From Bacillota bacterium (GTDB taxonomy: Bacteria; Bacillota_I; Bacilli_A; RF39; UBA660): DNA of 64,000 bases. Both the position numbers and the translations under genes were made by a program. The notes under the pieces are model-generated. The model worked only from the letters and a program-made list of their open reading frames with translations. It was not told the DNA's origin and made no database searches. Numbering within the stretch: the first letter of the stretch is position 1; each line of letters opens with the position of its first letter. Below are positions 42,749-51,681 of the stretch, piece after piece. The DNA is taken from positions 1-64,000 of the forward strand of contig SVAM01000004.1 of assembly GCA_015059425.1 (NCBI GenBank), in the 5' to 3' direction.

Positions 42749-44884
42749 ATGTTTAATAACTTTGGATTTATAGGAAGTAAGATATTAAAAACTGCGGAAG
42801 AAGAAAGATACAACATGCACCATCCATATGTAGGAAGTGAACATTTATTGCTTGCAATATTAAAAAGCAATAGTGATTTAAAGAAAAAATTAAATGAATA
42901 TAATTTGACTTATAAAAAATTTAAAGATGAACTTATAAGGATTGTTGGTGTACCAAAGAAAAATATTGAAGTTAATTTATATACACCATTATTAAAAAGA
43001 ATAATATCTAATGCGTTAGATGATGCCAAAGAAAATAATAAAGGTGAAGTAACACCAAATCATTTGTTAATTGCTATGCTTGATGAAGGAGAAGGTATAG
43101 CAATACGTATAATGATTGGTTTAGATATAGATATAGATTCATTGTATGATGAATTAAAGATTAAACCTAATGATATAGCAAAAGATAAATTAGAAATATT
43201 TAATGTTGGGACAATACTTAATAATAAAGTTGATAATGATGAAAAAGTTATTGGGAGAAATTCTGAAATAAACAATTTAATTGAAGTATTACTTCGAAAA
43301 AAGAAAAGTAATCCATTACTTGTAGGCCCTGCAGGAGTAGGGAAAACTGCGATAGTAGAAGAACTAGCAAGACGAATAAAAAATAAAGAAGTACCCACTA
43401 TATTAGAAAATAAAATTATAGTTGATTTACCAATGGGCGATTTAGTAAGTGGCACAAAGTATCGAGGAGAATTTGAAGAAAGACTTACTAAAATAATAAA
43501 AGAAGTTATTAAAAATAAAAATATTATTTTATTTATCGATGAAGTTCATACAATGGTTAATGCTGGTGGAGCAGAAGGAGCTATAAATGCCGGAGATATA
43601 TTAAAACCATATTTAGCTAGAGGAGATATTCATGTTATTGGAGCAACAACAATTAAAGAATACGAAAAGTTTATTGCTAAAGATAAGGCTTTAGAACGAA
43701 GATTTGAACTTATACAAGTAAAAGAGCCAAATCTAGAAGAAACAAAAGATATATTACTAGGTATTAAAAAAAGTTATGAACATCATCATGGAATAAAAAT
43801 AAGTAATAAAAATATTGAGGATATATGTAATCTTAGTAATAAATATTTATATAGTAAGAAAAATCCTGATAAAACTATAGATTTATTAGATAGTATTTGT
43901 GCTTATATAAAAAGAAAAAATACTAGTAATGAAGAAATTAAAATTATAAATGATAATTTAATACAATTAACAAAAGAAAAAGAGAATTATGTGAAAAATA
44001 ATGAGTATGAAAAAGCATTAGATGTATGTTTAAAAATAAATGATTTAGAAAGCCAAGGGAAAAATATTAAAAACACTAAAAAAGATATAATAACTTACAA
44101 TGATATTTTAAAAGTAATAGAACAAAAAAGTAATATTCCAATGTTTAATAATAAAGATGAGTTAATTTATAAAATATCTAATAGTCTAAAAACTAATATA
44201 TATAGTGAAACTAAAGCTATAAATAAAATTATTAACAATTTAAAAACTTATTTTAATACAGAAAGTAATTTAAAATTATTATTATTAGGTCCAAGTGGTG
44301 TAGGTAAGACTAGTTCTGTTAAACTAATAAGTAAAGAATTAAAAAATAATTTAATAAGATTAGACATGAGTGAATATAACTTAGAAACATCTGTTAATAA
44401 GCTTATTGGTGTATCCCACGGTTATATTGGCTATGATGATGAATATATATTTAAAAAAGTTAGTTATAATCCTTACAGTATAATTTTAGTAGATGAAATA
44501 GAAAAAGCTCATCCAAGTGTATTAAATTTATTTTTAACAATAATGGATGAAGGATTTATAACTGATGCTCATGGTGAAATAATAGATTTTTCGCATACTT
44601 TAATTTTTATGACTTCCAATGCTATAAAAAATAATAGTGTGGGCTTTACTAACAATGAAAATAATTTAACAGAAAACTTTAGTGAAGAGTTTTTAGGTAG
44701 ATTTGATGATATAATATATTTTGATACATTAACAAAAGAAGAAGTACTAAATTATTTAAAAGAAAAAATAAACAATAACACTATAGATTATGAAAGTATT
44801 TTAAATGAAATTAATTATCAAAAATATGGTTTTAGAAATATAAATAGAGTTATAAATAAATATAAAGTAAAGATAAATAATTAA
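42749..44884 (+). CDS. clpC: ClpC-type AAA+ protease ATPase
   Basis: The 711-aa protein begins with the paired Clp N repeats (HPYVGSEHLLLAILKSN, VTPNHLLIAMLDEGEGIA), then AAA-1 ([28 protein letters not shown]), a short UVR-like middle (KENYVKNNEYEKALDVCLK), and AAA-2 ([24 protein letters not shown]). ClpC unfolds substrates for ClpP. AAA-2 is divergent and the usual polarity of C-terminal residues is reduced; no ctsR or mcsAB genes lie upstream, unlike in Bacillus. Confidence 0.9.
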   Translation: MFNNFGFIGSKILKTAEEERYNMHHPYVGSEHLLLAILKSNSDLKKKLNEYNLTYKKFKDELIRIVGVPKKNIEVNLYTPLLKRIISNALDDAKENNKGEVTPNHLLIAMLDEGEGIAIRIMIGLDIDIDSLYDELKIKPNDIAKDKLEIFNVGTILNNKVDNDEKVIGRNSEINNLIEVLLRKKKSNPLLVGPAGVGKTAIVEELARRIKNKEVPTILENKIIVDLPMGDLVSGTKYRGEFEERLTKIIKEVIKNKNIILFIDEVHTMVNAGGAEGAINAGDILKPYLARGDIHVIGATTIKEYEKFIAKDKALERRFELIQVKEPNLEETKDILLGIKKSYEHHHGIKISNKNIEDICNLSNKYLYSKKNPDKTIDLLDSICAYIKRKNTSNEEIKIINDNLIQLTKEKENYVKNNEYEKALDVCLKINDLESQGKNIKNTKKDIITYNDILKVIEQKSNIPMFNNKDELIYKISNSLKTNIYSETKAINKIINNLKTYFNTESNLKLLLLGPSGVGKTSSVKLISKELKNNLIRLDMSEYNLETSVNKLIGVSHGYIGYDDEYIFKKVSYNPYSIILVDEIEKAHPSVLNLFLTIMDEGFITDAHGEIIDFSHTLIFMTSNAIKNNSVGFTNNENNLTENFSEEFLGRFDDIIYFDTLTKEEVLNYLKEKINNNTIDYESILNEINYQKYGFRNINRVINKYKVKINN

Positions 44885-44908
44885 CTGGTACTAAGTATCA
44901 GTTTTTTA
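44881..44908 (+). terminator. rho-independent terminator
   Basis: AACTGGTAC pairs with GTATCAGTT around TAA, overlapping the clpC stop, followed by T6. Confidence 0.75.
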
Positions 44909-44994
44909 AATTAAAAAAGTATGTAAAATTTGTGTAATAAGATTAACAGATTAAAAATCATTTGTTATAATCAGTTAGAAGGGAAGTGCAGAAA

Positions 44995-46305
44995 ATGAAA
45001 ATAATTTTGGATCCTGAATCAGGATTTTTAACAGAGGATAAAAAGAAGTATGATGTTAGAAAAGCGTTATTAAATGCGGGAGTTAAAGCAGGGGTTTGTT
45101 TTAAGCCAGGAGAAGTAACTCCAGAAGTAGTTCGTGAAACTGAAACAGAAGAGCAAAGATTAAAAAGAGGACTAGATACTATATTTAGTGAACATACTTC
45201 ACCTAGTGAACAACCACAAGTTTCATTAGAAATAGTAGGAATACCAAAAATAATGTGTATGGTATTAAATAATGAACAACAATATAACGCTGATGAAAGA
45301 TCTTTAAGATATACAGCAGTTAAACCAAATGATTACATAAGTGAAGAAGAAACAACACTTTATAATAAATGGTTAGAAATATTTATTAATTTATTAAATA
45401 AAGAATATTTAGATTTTTTTAAACGATTCAATCAAGGTGATACAGAAGAAAAGACTAACAAAAAAACTCAAAGTGCAATTAAAAAGATAGCGCAAGAAAA
45501 TGCTAGATATATGGTAAGTGTATTTATGCCAACAACATTAACATATACAGTACCATTTGCCCAAATAAATAAAATATGTTTATATATGGAAAGAATAATA
45601 AATAAACCTTTAAATGAATTTGAAGAATTATTAGTTCCATACTTTAAAGAATTTATCCACTCTTTAAAAGATTTAGATGTAGCATTAACCAACAATAAAG
45701 TAAAAGAAATTTTTCCTAATATTAAAAATGTACCAGATAATAATGAACTTACATACACCAATAATAAACAAACTGAACTATCATTATTTTCAGAAAGAAA
45801 TAAATTTTCTGGTATTAACTTACCAAATGAATATGGTGTAACATTTAGTTATAATATGGAATTATCATTAGCAAGTTATGCTCAATTTCATAGACATCGT
45901 ACAACAAATTTTGAAATTGAAGTTCCAAAATTATCAGAAGAAAAATTTTATATTCCGCTTCTTTTAGATGGTAAAGAAGAATTAATTAAAGAATGGTTAA
46001 AAGATATAAAATCTGTTAACAAATATTATCCACAAGGAAAAATAATAAGAGCTAACGCTAATGGATCTTTGAAAAGATTAGTACAATATGTAGGTAAAGA
46101 AAGAGCTTGTGATAGAGCATTTTTAGAAACAGAAGATTTATTTACTAATGAAATGTTACCAGGAATATATGAAGGTTTATTAGCAAGTGGTAAAATTGAA
46201 CTTGCAGAAACTTTAAAACCTTATGTAGGAAAGTTAAGATGTATGTATCCAGATTATAAATGTCCAGGAGTATGTGGACATCCAAGAATTAGGAGAAAAT
46301 TTTAG
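44995..46305 (+). CDS. thyX: double-length ThyX-like thymidylate synthase
   Basis: The start is ATG 44995 behind AGAAGGGAAG; 436 aa, nearly twice a usual ThyX. The N-terminal half has NADERSLRYTAV and ARYMVSVFMPTTLTYTV; the C-terminal half has QFHRHRTTNFEIEVP (RHR at 300-302) and NGSLKRLVQYVGKERACDRA. These look like two ThyX repeats, each keeping part of the flavin/dUMP-site motif. ThyX makes dTMP from dUMP using FAD and methylenetetrahydrofolate. Thymidylate kinase follows after 26 bp, supporting a dTTP role. Confidence 0.75.
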   Translation: MKIILDPESGFLTEDKKKYDVRKALLNAGVKAGVCFKPGEVTPEVVRETETEEQRLKRGLDTIFSEHTSPSEQPQVSLEIVGIPKIMCMVLNNEQQYNADERSLRYTAVKPNDYISEEETTLYNKWLEIFINLLNKEYLDFFKRFNQGDTEEKTNKKTQSAIKKIAQENARYMVSVFMPTTLTYTVPFAQINKICLYMERIINKPLNEFEELLVPYFKEFIHSLKDLDVALTNNKVKEIFPNIKNVPDNNELTYTNNKQTELSLFSERNKFSGINLPNEYGVTFSYNMELSLASYAQFHRHRTTNFEIEVPKLSEEKFYIPLLLDGKEELIKEWLKDIKSVNKYYPQGKIIRANANGSLKRLVQYVGKERACDRAFLETEDLFTNEMLPGIYEGLLASGKIELAETLKPYVGKLRCMYPDYKCPGVCGHPRIRRKF

Positions 46306-46331
46306 TTAATAAATTTTAAAATAGGAGAGAT

Positions 46332-47024
46332 ATGATGCAAGGTAAATTAATAGTTATTGAAGGAACAGATTGTTCAGGAAAAGAAACACAAACTAATTTA
46401 TTATATGAAAGATTAAAAAGTGATGGAGTAAAAGTAGCAAGAATGGCATTTCCAATGTATGATACTCCAACAGGACAAATTATTGGGGCTTGTTTAATTG
46501 GTAAGCCATATATGTGTGAAAAATTATTAAAAAATAATCATAGCTTTTTCCCTGAAGGTGGAGGCAATGTTGATTCTTTAACAGCATTAAGTTATTATGC
46601 TGCAGATAGAAGATATAACTTACCAACTATAAATAAATATTTAAATGAAGGTTATACTTTATTGATTGATAGATATGTAACAAGTAATATGGCTCATCGA
46701 GGTGGTATGATTAAAGATGATGTAATGAGACATAAAATGTATAAAAAAATAGATATGTTAGAATATGAAATAATGGAATTACCAAGACCTGATAGAGTAA
46801 TACTTTTATATATGCCTTATGAACAAGCTTGTGTTTTAAAAGCTAAAAGAGAAGAATTACCTGATGAAACTGAACAAAATGAAGAATACTTGCGTTTAGG
46901 CGAAAAAGCATATTTAGAGTTAGCTAGTCTTTATAATTATGATGTTGTTAACTGCACTATTAATGAAGAAATAAGAAGTATAGAAAGTATCCATGAAGAT
47001 GTTTATAAATTAGTGAGAAAATAA
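46332..47024 (+). CDS. tmk: thymidylate kinase
   Basis: The 230-aa protein has the P-loop VIEGTDCSGKETQT, LIDRYVTSNMAHR and a lid-like KAKREELPDETEQN. It phosphorylates dTMP to dTDP. Compared with ordinary Tmk it carries an insertion (SFFPEGGGNVDSLTALSYYA) before the DRY motif. Two ATGs in tandem open the frame behind AGGAGAG. It forms a unit with the ThyX-like gene. Confidence 0.9.
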   Translation: MMQGKLIVIEGTDCSGKETQTNLLYERLKSDGVKVARMAFPMYDTPTGQIIGACLIGKPYMCEKLLKNNHSFFPEGGGNVDSLTALSYYAADRRYNLPTINKYLNEGYTLLIDRYVTSNMAHRGGMIKDDVMRHKMYKKIDMLEYEIMELPRPDRVILLYMPYEQACVLKAKREELPDETEQNEEYLRLGEKAYLELASLYNYDVVNCTINEEIRSIESIHEDVYKLVRK

Positions 47025-47025
47025 T

Positions 47026-47053
47026 TAGAATGACTTTATAGTTATTCTTTTAA
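47026..47053 (+). terminator. rho-independent terminator
   Basis: AGAATGAC pairs with GTTATTCT around TTATA and continues into T4. Confidence 0.65.
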
Positions 47054-47070
47054 ATTTTACTAATTTTAAT

Positions 47071-47150
47071 AAATCTGTTAAGCAGAAATATGAATATTTG
47101 CTAAGCAGATTTTGATGTTTTAGTATAACCAATTTATATAAATCTGTATT
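47071..47150. repeat. GCAGATTT/AAATCTG repeat block upstream of DUF1016 gene 2
   Basis: AAATCTGTTAAGCAGAAAT, then CTAAGCAGATTTTGATG, then TTATATAAATCTGTATTTTG alternate over about 80 bp just before the promoter at 47151. A closely similar array precedes ssb (61533-61625). The pieces can pair with one another. They may be binding sites or a mobile repeat. Confidence 0.5.
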
Positions 47151-47179
47151 TTGACTTTATTTTATAAAACTGTTAGGAT
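47151..47179 (+). promoter_or_regulatory. promoter of DUF1016 gene 2
   Basis: TTGACT, a 17-bp spacer and TAGGAT (47174-47179), with the repeat block directly upstream. Confidence 0.65.
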
Positions 47180-47198
47180 AAGCCTAAGAGGTGATAAA

Positions 47199-48104
47199 AT
47201 GGACTATTTTAAAGAAATTGAACAATTTATTATAAGAAATGAGGTTAATAAAAAATCAAGAAGAATAGAAGAGAATAACGATATATTATTTAATTATTGG
47301 AATATAGGTAAATTAATAATGAAAGCTCAAGGTGGAGAGGCTAGAGCAAAATATGGTAACAAATTAATAAAAGAATGGTCTTTGGAATATACCGAAAAAT
47401 ATGGTAAAGGCTATGATTATACAAACTTATCTAGGGCAAGACAATTATATTTAGCTTTTCCAATTCTTGGGCCAGTGGCCCAACTATCTTGGACAACAAT
47501 ATCGAAATTATTACCAATAAAAGATGTTAATAAAAGAAATTACTATATTAATTTGTGTTTAGAAAATAATTTATCTAAAAGAGAATTAATTAAAGAAATA
47601 AAAAATAATTCTTATGAACGTTTATTAGTTAAAAAAGATGAAATTAAAATAAATAATCCTAATAAAAAATATAAATTGATAGAAAATATAAAAAATCCAA
47701 TAATAATTGAACTAACAGAAAATGAAAGAATTAAAACAGAAAAAGATTTAGAAATTATGATTTTAAGTAAATTAAAAAGTATTTTTAAACAATTAGGTGA
47801 GGGTTTTGCATTTATAGATAATCAATATAAAATTACTTATAATAAAAGAAATTATTATATAGATATTTTGTTATTTAATATTAAATTAAACTGTTATGTA
47901 GTAGTAGAATTAAAAACAAGAGAGTTGAAAAAAGAAGATAAGTCACAAATAGAATTTTATATGAATATTATTAATGAAAAAATAAAAGAAATATTTCATA
48001 ATAAAACTATTGGTATAATAATATCTAAAGAACAAGATAAATTTATAGCAAATTTTGTGAGCGATGAAAGTATAATACCTATAACTTATATAATAAAATC
48101 TTAA
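47199..48104 (+). CDS. YhcG/DUF1016 PD-(D/E)XK nuclease-like protein 2
   Basis: The ATG at 47199 follows AAGAGGTGAT; 301 aa. NYWNIGKLIMKAQGGEARAKYG and QLSWTTISKLLPIKD match the DUF1016 N-terminal domain; NYYIDILLFNIKLNCYVVVE LKTRE is the C-terminal PD-(D/E)XK core. It is a diverged paralogue of the 41781 gene with the same layout. The DNA between its YLAF and QLSW blocks is a perfect 17-nt palindrome at the homologous position. Confidence 0.88.
   Translation: MDYFKEIEQFIIRNEVNKKSRRIEENNDILFNYWNIGKLIMKAQGGEARAKYGNKLIKEWSLEYTEKYGKGYDYTNLSRARQLYLAFPILGPVAQLSWTTISKLLPIKDVNKRNYYINLCLENNLSKRELIKEIKNNSYERLLVKKDEIKINNPNKKYKLIENIKNPIIIELTENERIKTEKDLEIMILSKLKSIFKQLGEGFAFIDNQYKITYNKRNYYIDILLFNIKLNCYVVVELKTRELKKEDKSQIEFYMNIINEKIKEIFHNKTIGIIISKEQDKFIANFVSDESIIPITYIIKS
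47467..47483. repeat. perfect 17-nt palindrome inside DUF1016 gene 2
   Basis: TTGGGCCA-G-TGGCCCAA: eight-base arms around a central G. It is in frame (encoding LGPVAQ), GC-rich, and ends in the Gln codon of the QLSW motif exactly as the palindrome in gene 1 does. Both palindromes share TTG...CAA ends but differ inside. Confidence 0.93.
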
Positions 48105-48154
48105 AAGTGAAATATAATTCATATATTATAATGTAAACTTTATTAGGCAATTGC

Positions 48155-48184
48155 TTGACAATATTACTAGCCAAAAGATATACT
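48155..48184 (+). promoter_or_regulatory. promoter of transsulfuration enzyme gene
   Basis: TTGACA (48155-48160), an 18-bp spacer and TATACT (48179-48184). No riboswitch is evident in the short leader. Confidence 0.7.
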
Positions 48185-48221
48185 TAACTTAAGAGATTAT
48201 GTTGTGTTTAAGGAGGTAAAA

Positions 48222-49400
48222 ATGAAGAATTTTACAAATTACACAGTTTATGATAAGAAAGAGAATTTGAGTGATGAAACAAAGGTTGTAAGAGGAGCAC
48301 TAGGACATGATCCGGTAACAGGCGCCATAAGTTTTCCAATCTTTCAATCATCAACATATAGACATATAGGTATAAAAGAAAATACTAATTTTAATTATAG
48401 TAGAATAATTAATCCAACTAGAGAAGAATTTGAGCGTACTATGGCTATGTTAGATCATGGGTATAGAGCTTTTGCTGTTTCTTCTGGTATGGCCGCAACA
48501 TCACTTGTATTAACAATGTTAAAACCAAAAGAACACATATTAATATCTGATGATGTTTATGGTGGTACAGTTAGAGCATGTGATGAAGTATTAAAATATA
48601 ATGGAGTAGAATATAGTCAAATAGATTTTACTGACTTAGAAAATGTTAAGAAAAGTATAAGACCAAATACAAAAATGATGTTTATTGAAACACCAACTAA
48701 TCCAATGATGAAAGTTGCGGATATTGCATCTATTTGTGAATTTGCTCATTCTAAAAGTATTACAGTTGTTGTAGATAATACTTTTTTAACAAGTTATTTT
48801 CAAAAACCATTAGATTTAGGAGCGGATTTAGTAGTTTATAGTGCAACAAAATATATTGGTGGACATAATGATATTTTAGCAGGAGTAGTTGTTGTAAAAA
48901 CTAAAGAACAAGCAGATTATTTAAATTTACAAATGGCTATTTATGGAGCCTGTTTAGCACCTATGGAATCATGGTTAGCATTACGTGGATTAAAAACTCT
49001 AGCGGTTCGTATGGATAGACATTCATCTAATGCTAAAGAAATAGCTGAATTCTTGCGGAATCATCCTAAGGTTAATAAAGTATATTATGCAGGATTTAAA
49101 GATCATCCACAATATGAAATTAGTTTAAAACAATCAACTGGCTTTGGAGGAATGATTAGTTTTGAATTAGACAGTATGGAAACTGTTAATAAATTCTTAG
49201 AAAGAATAAATTTAATATTATTTGCAGAAAGTCTAGGAGGGGTTGAATCATTAGTAACTCATCCGGCTTCTAGAACACATACTGAAGTATCAAAAGAAAC
49301 GAAAGAAAAACTGGGAATAACTGATACTTTATTAAGACTTTCTGTAGGAATTGAAAATGTAGAAGATTTGATAAATGATATTAAACAGGCATTAGAATAA
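48222..49400 (+). CDS. cystathionine gamma-synthase/beta-lyase family PLP enzyme
   Basis: The 392-aa protein starts at ATG 48222 behind AAGGAGG. It has the Cys/Met metabolism PLP signature: FNYSRIINPTREEFERTMAM, SSGMAATSLVL, VVDNTFLTSYFQKPL and the Schiff-base lysine in YSATKYIGGHNDILAG. Family members act as cystathionine synthases, lyases or O-acetylhomoserine sulfhydrylases; motifs alone do not decide. No other methionine genes lie nearby. MurE follows after 25 bp and may be co-transcribed. Confidence 0.92.
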   Translation: MKNFTNYTVYDKKENLSDETKVVRGALGHDPVTGAISFPIFQSSTYRHIGIKENTNFNYSRIINPTREEFERTMAMLDHGYRAFAVSSGMAATSLVLTMLKPKEHILISDDVYGGTVRACDEVLKYNGVEYSQIDFTDLENVKKSIRPNTKMMFIETPTNPMMKVADIASICEFAHSKSITVVVDNTFLTSYFQKPLDLGADLVVYSATKYIGGHNDILAGVVVVKTKEQADYLNLQMAIYGACLAPMESWLALRGLKTLAVRMDRHSSNAKEIAEFLRNHPKVNKVYYAGFKDHPQYEISLKQSTGFGGMISFELDSMETVNKFLERINLILFAESLGGVESLVTHPASRTHTEVSKETKEKLGITDTLLRLSVGIENVEDLINDIKQALE

Positions 49401-49425
49401 GATTATATATTATAGGAGGTAAATA

Positions 49426-50886
49426 ATGAAATTAGAAAGTATTTTAAAGAAAATTGATTATAGTTTATTAAGTGGATCATTAGATACACTTATAAATGAT
49501 ATTAAATATGATAGCCGCAAAGTAGAAAAAGATGATATTTATGTAGCATTAAAAGGTTTTACAAGTGATGGACACGATTATATTCCAGAAGCTATAAGCA
49601 AAGGTGCAAGTGTTATAGTTTTATCTAAAATGGTGAGTATTCACGGTGATGTAACAGTTATTAAAGTTGATGATACTAGAATTGCACTTTCATACATGGC
49701 GGATAATTATTTTGGTAATCCAAGTGATGGTTTAACTACTATTGGGGTTACTGGAACAACTGGTAAAACAACTACTACTCATATGATAAGAGATATGTTA
49801 GAATCTGTAGGAGTTAAATGTGGCTTAATAGGAAGTATTGGAATTAAGTATAATGATATAGTAGAACATACAGATAATACTACACCAGAATCATATGAAG
49901 TGCATAAAGCGTTTAAAAAGATGTTAGATGCTGGAATGACTCATGTTGTAATGGAGTGTTCTAGTCAAGCATTTAAAATGCATAGACTTTCTGGTATTAC
50001 ATTTGATTTAGGAGTACTTACAAATGTTACAACAGATCATATAGGGCCTGGAGAACACGAAAGTCAAGAAGAGTATGTAGCATGCAAAAATATGCTATTC
50101 TTAAATAGTAAAAAAGTTATATCAAATAATGATTCAGAGTATTTAAATGATGTATTAAAAGATGTTAAAGTGCCTATTATAACATATGCTCTTGATAATG
50201 AAGCGGATATAAAAGTATCAAAAATAAAACTTATTAATGATTCAGATTTCTTTGGTTCTGAATTTAATACTACAGGTCTAATAAGTGATACGTTTAGAAC
50301 AAGTATTCCAGGAGAATTTAATATATATAATTCATTATGTTCTCTAACAGTTATTAATGCTTTAGGAATAGATTCAAGTAAGGCTAAGGAAGCTTTATTA
50401 AATGTAAAGGTACGAGGACGTATGGAAACTGCTCTAGTAACATCAAAATTTAAAGTATTAATAGATTATGCTCATACTGAAGATGGGATGAAAGAATTAG
50501 TTAAAACTTTAAGAGCTTATAAGCCAAAAAGATTAGTAAGTATTTTTGGTGGTGGGGGAAACCGCCCGAAAGAGAGAAGATATAGTTTAGGTGAAATAAT
50601 TGGTGGTTCTAGTGATTTATGCATAATTACTATGGATAATCCAAGGTTTGAAGAAATAAGTTCTATTAATAAAGATATTAAAGTTGGGTTAGATAAAGTA
50701 AATGCAAAGTATATTGAAATTGAAGATAGAAGTGAAGCAATTAAATATGCTTGTATGAATGCCCTAGATGGAGATTTAATATTATTAGTAGGAAAAGGCC
50801 ATGAAGAATATCAAGATATTAAAGGAACAAAATATTATTTTAATGAATTAGATGTAATAGAAGAAGTTAAAGTTAGTTTAAAATAA
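49426..50886 (+). CDS. murE: UDP-MurNAc-tripeptide synthetase
   Basis: The 486-aa protein has IKYDSRKVEKDDIYVAL at the N-terminus, the ATP loop GVTGTTGKTTTTHM (about residue 107), HMGPGEH-type VTTDHIGPGEHESQEE, and the DNPRFEE motif near residue 405. The DNPR form is typical of meso-diaminopimelate-adding MurE. It adds the third residue to the peptidoglycan stem peptide in the cytoplasm. A terminator hairpin overlaps the stop codon. Confidence 0.95.
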   Translation: MKLESILKKIDYSLLSGSLDTLINDIKYDSRKVEKDDIYVALKGFTSDGHDYIPEAISKGASVIVLSKMVSIHGDVTVIKVDDTRIALSYMADNYFGNPSDGLTTIGVTGTTGKTTTTHMIRDMLESVGVKCGLIGSIGIKYNDIVEHTDNTTPESYEVHKAFKKMLDAGMTHVVMECSSQAFKMHRLSGITFDLGVLTNVTTDHIGPGEHESQEEYVACKNMLFLNSKKVISNNDSEYLNDVLKDVKVPIITYALDNEADIKVSKIKLINDSDFFGSEFNTTGLISDTFRTSIPGEFNIYNSLCSLTVINALGIDSSKAKEALLNVKVRGRMETALVTSKFKVLIDYAHTEDGMKELVKTLRAYKPKRLVSIFGGGGNRPKERRYSLGEIIGGSSDLCIITMDNPRFEEISSINKDIKVGLDKVNAKYIEIEDRSEAIKYACMNALDGDLILLVGKGHEEYQDIKGTKYYFNELDVIEEVKVSLK

Positions 50887-50897
50887 CTTCTTTTTTT
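50863..50897 (+). terminator. terminator overlapping murE stop
   Basis: GAAGTTA (50863-50869) pairs with TAACTTC (50884-50890), followed by T7. Confidence 0.7.
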
Positions 50898-50940
50898 GTA
50901 TAATTATGTATTTTCTATTCACTCTAATAATGGTGATATA

Positions 50941-51681
50941 ATGAAAAAAACTTCCATATCTTTTGGTTTAGTAAATATACCAGTTAATATTAATCCGGTT
51001 ATAAAAAATAATGATATATCTTTTAATCAACTTCATAAAAAGTGTTTATCAAGAATAAAATATGTAAAATATTGTCCACATTGTAAAAAAGAAGTTAAAC
51101 AGGCTGATATTATTAAAGGTTATCAATATGAAGAAGATAATTATATAACTTTAACAGAAGAAGAATTTGATAAATTAAAAAGTGAAGATGAAAAAACAAT
51201 TGAAATAATAGGTTTTGTTGATTTAAAAGAAATAGATCCAGTATATTATGAAAAAAGCTATGTAGTTAATGCAAATAGTAAAAGTAAAGCTTATAGTTTA
51301 TTTAAAACAGCACTTGCTAGAACAAAAAAAGTTGCTTTAGCTAAAACAGTTATTGGTACTAAGTTTTATTATGTTATTTTGAGATTTAATGATAATAATA
51401 TAATAATGAATACTTTATATTTTTTAGAGGAAGTAGTAATACCTGAAAATGTCGTAGATGTGAAATTTACAGCAAAGGAATTAGATTTAGCTATAGAACT
51501 TATAACTTCTTTAAATATGAAATTCAAACCAGAAGAATTAATTGATGAATATCAAACTAAAATTAAAGACGCTATCGATGATAAAATTGATGGTAAAACT
51601 ATTAAGAAACCTCGTAAAAAACAAGAAAAAAACATCAAAGATTTAATGACAGCCTTAGAAATGAGTTTAAAAAATGTTTAA
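50941..51681 (+). CDS. ku: Ku protein (NHEJ)
   Basis: The 246-aa protein begins MKKTSISFGLVNIPVNINPV and has FNQLHKKCLSRIKYVKYCPH, VKQADIIKGYQYE and EIDPVYYEKSYVVN, the bacterial Ku core. Ku homodimers bind double-strand ends. The start is ATG 50941 after GGTGAT, and the coding end overlaps the ligase gene by 8 bp, so the two are translated together. The C-terminus is basic (KKPRKKQEKN). Confidence 0.95.
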   Translation: MKKTSISFGLVNIPVNINPVIKNNDISFNQLHKKCLSRIKYVKYCPHCKKEVKQADIIKGYQYEEDNYITLTEEEFDKLKSEDEKTIEIIGFVDLKEIDPVYYEKSYVVNANSKSKAYSLFKTALARTKKVALAKTVIGTKFYYVILRFNDNNIIMNTLYFLEEVVIPENVVDVKFTAKELDLAIELITSLNMKFKPEELIDEYQTKIKDAIDDKIDGKTIKKPRKKQEKNIKDLMTALEMSLKNV

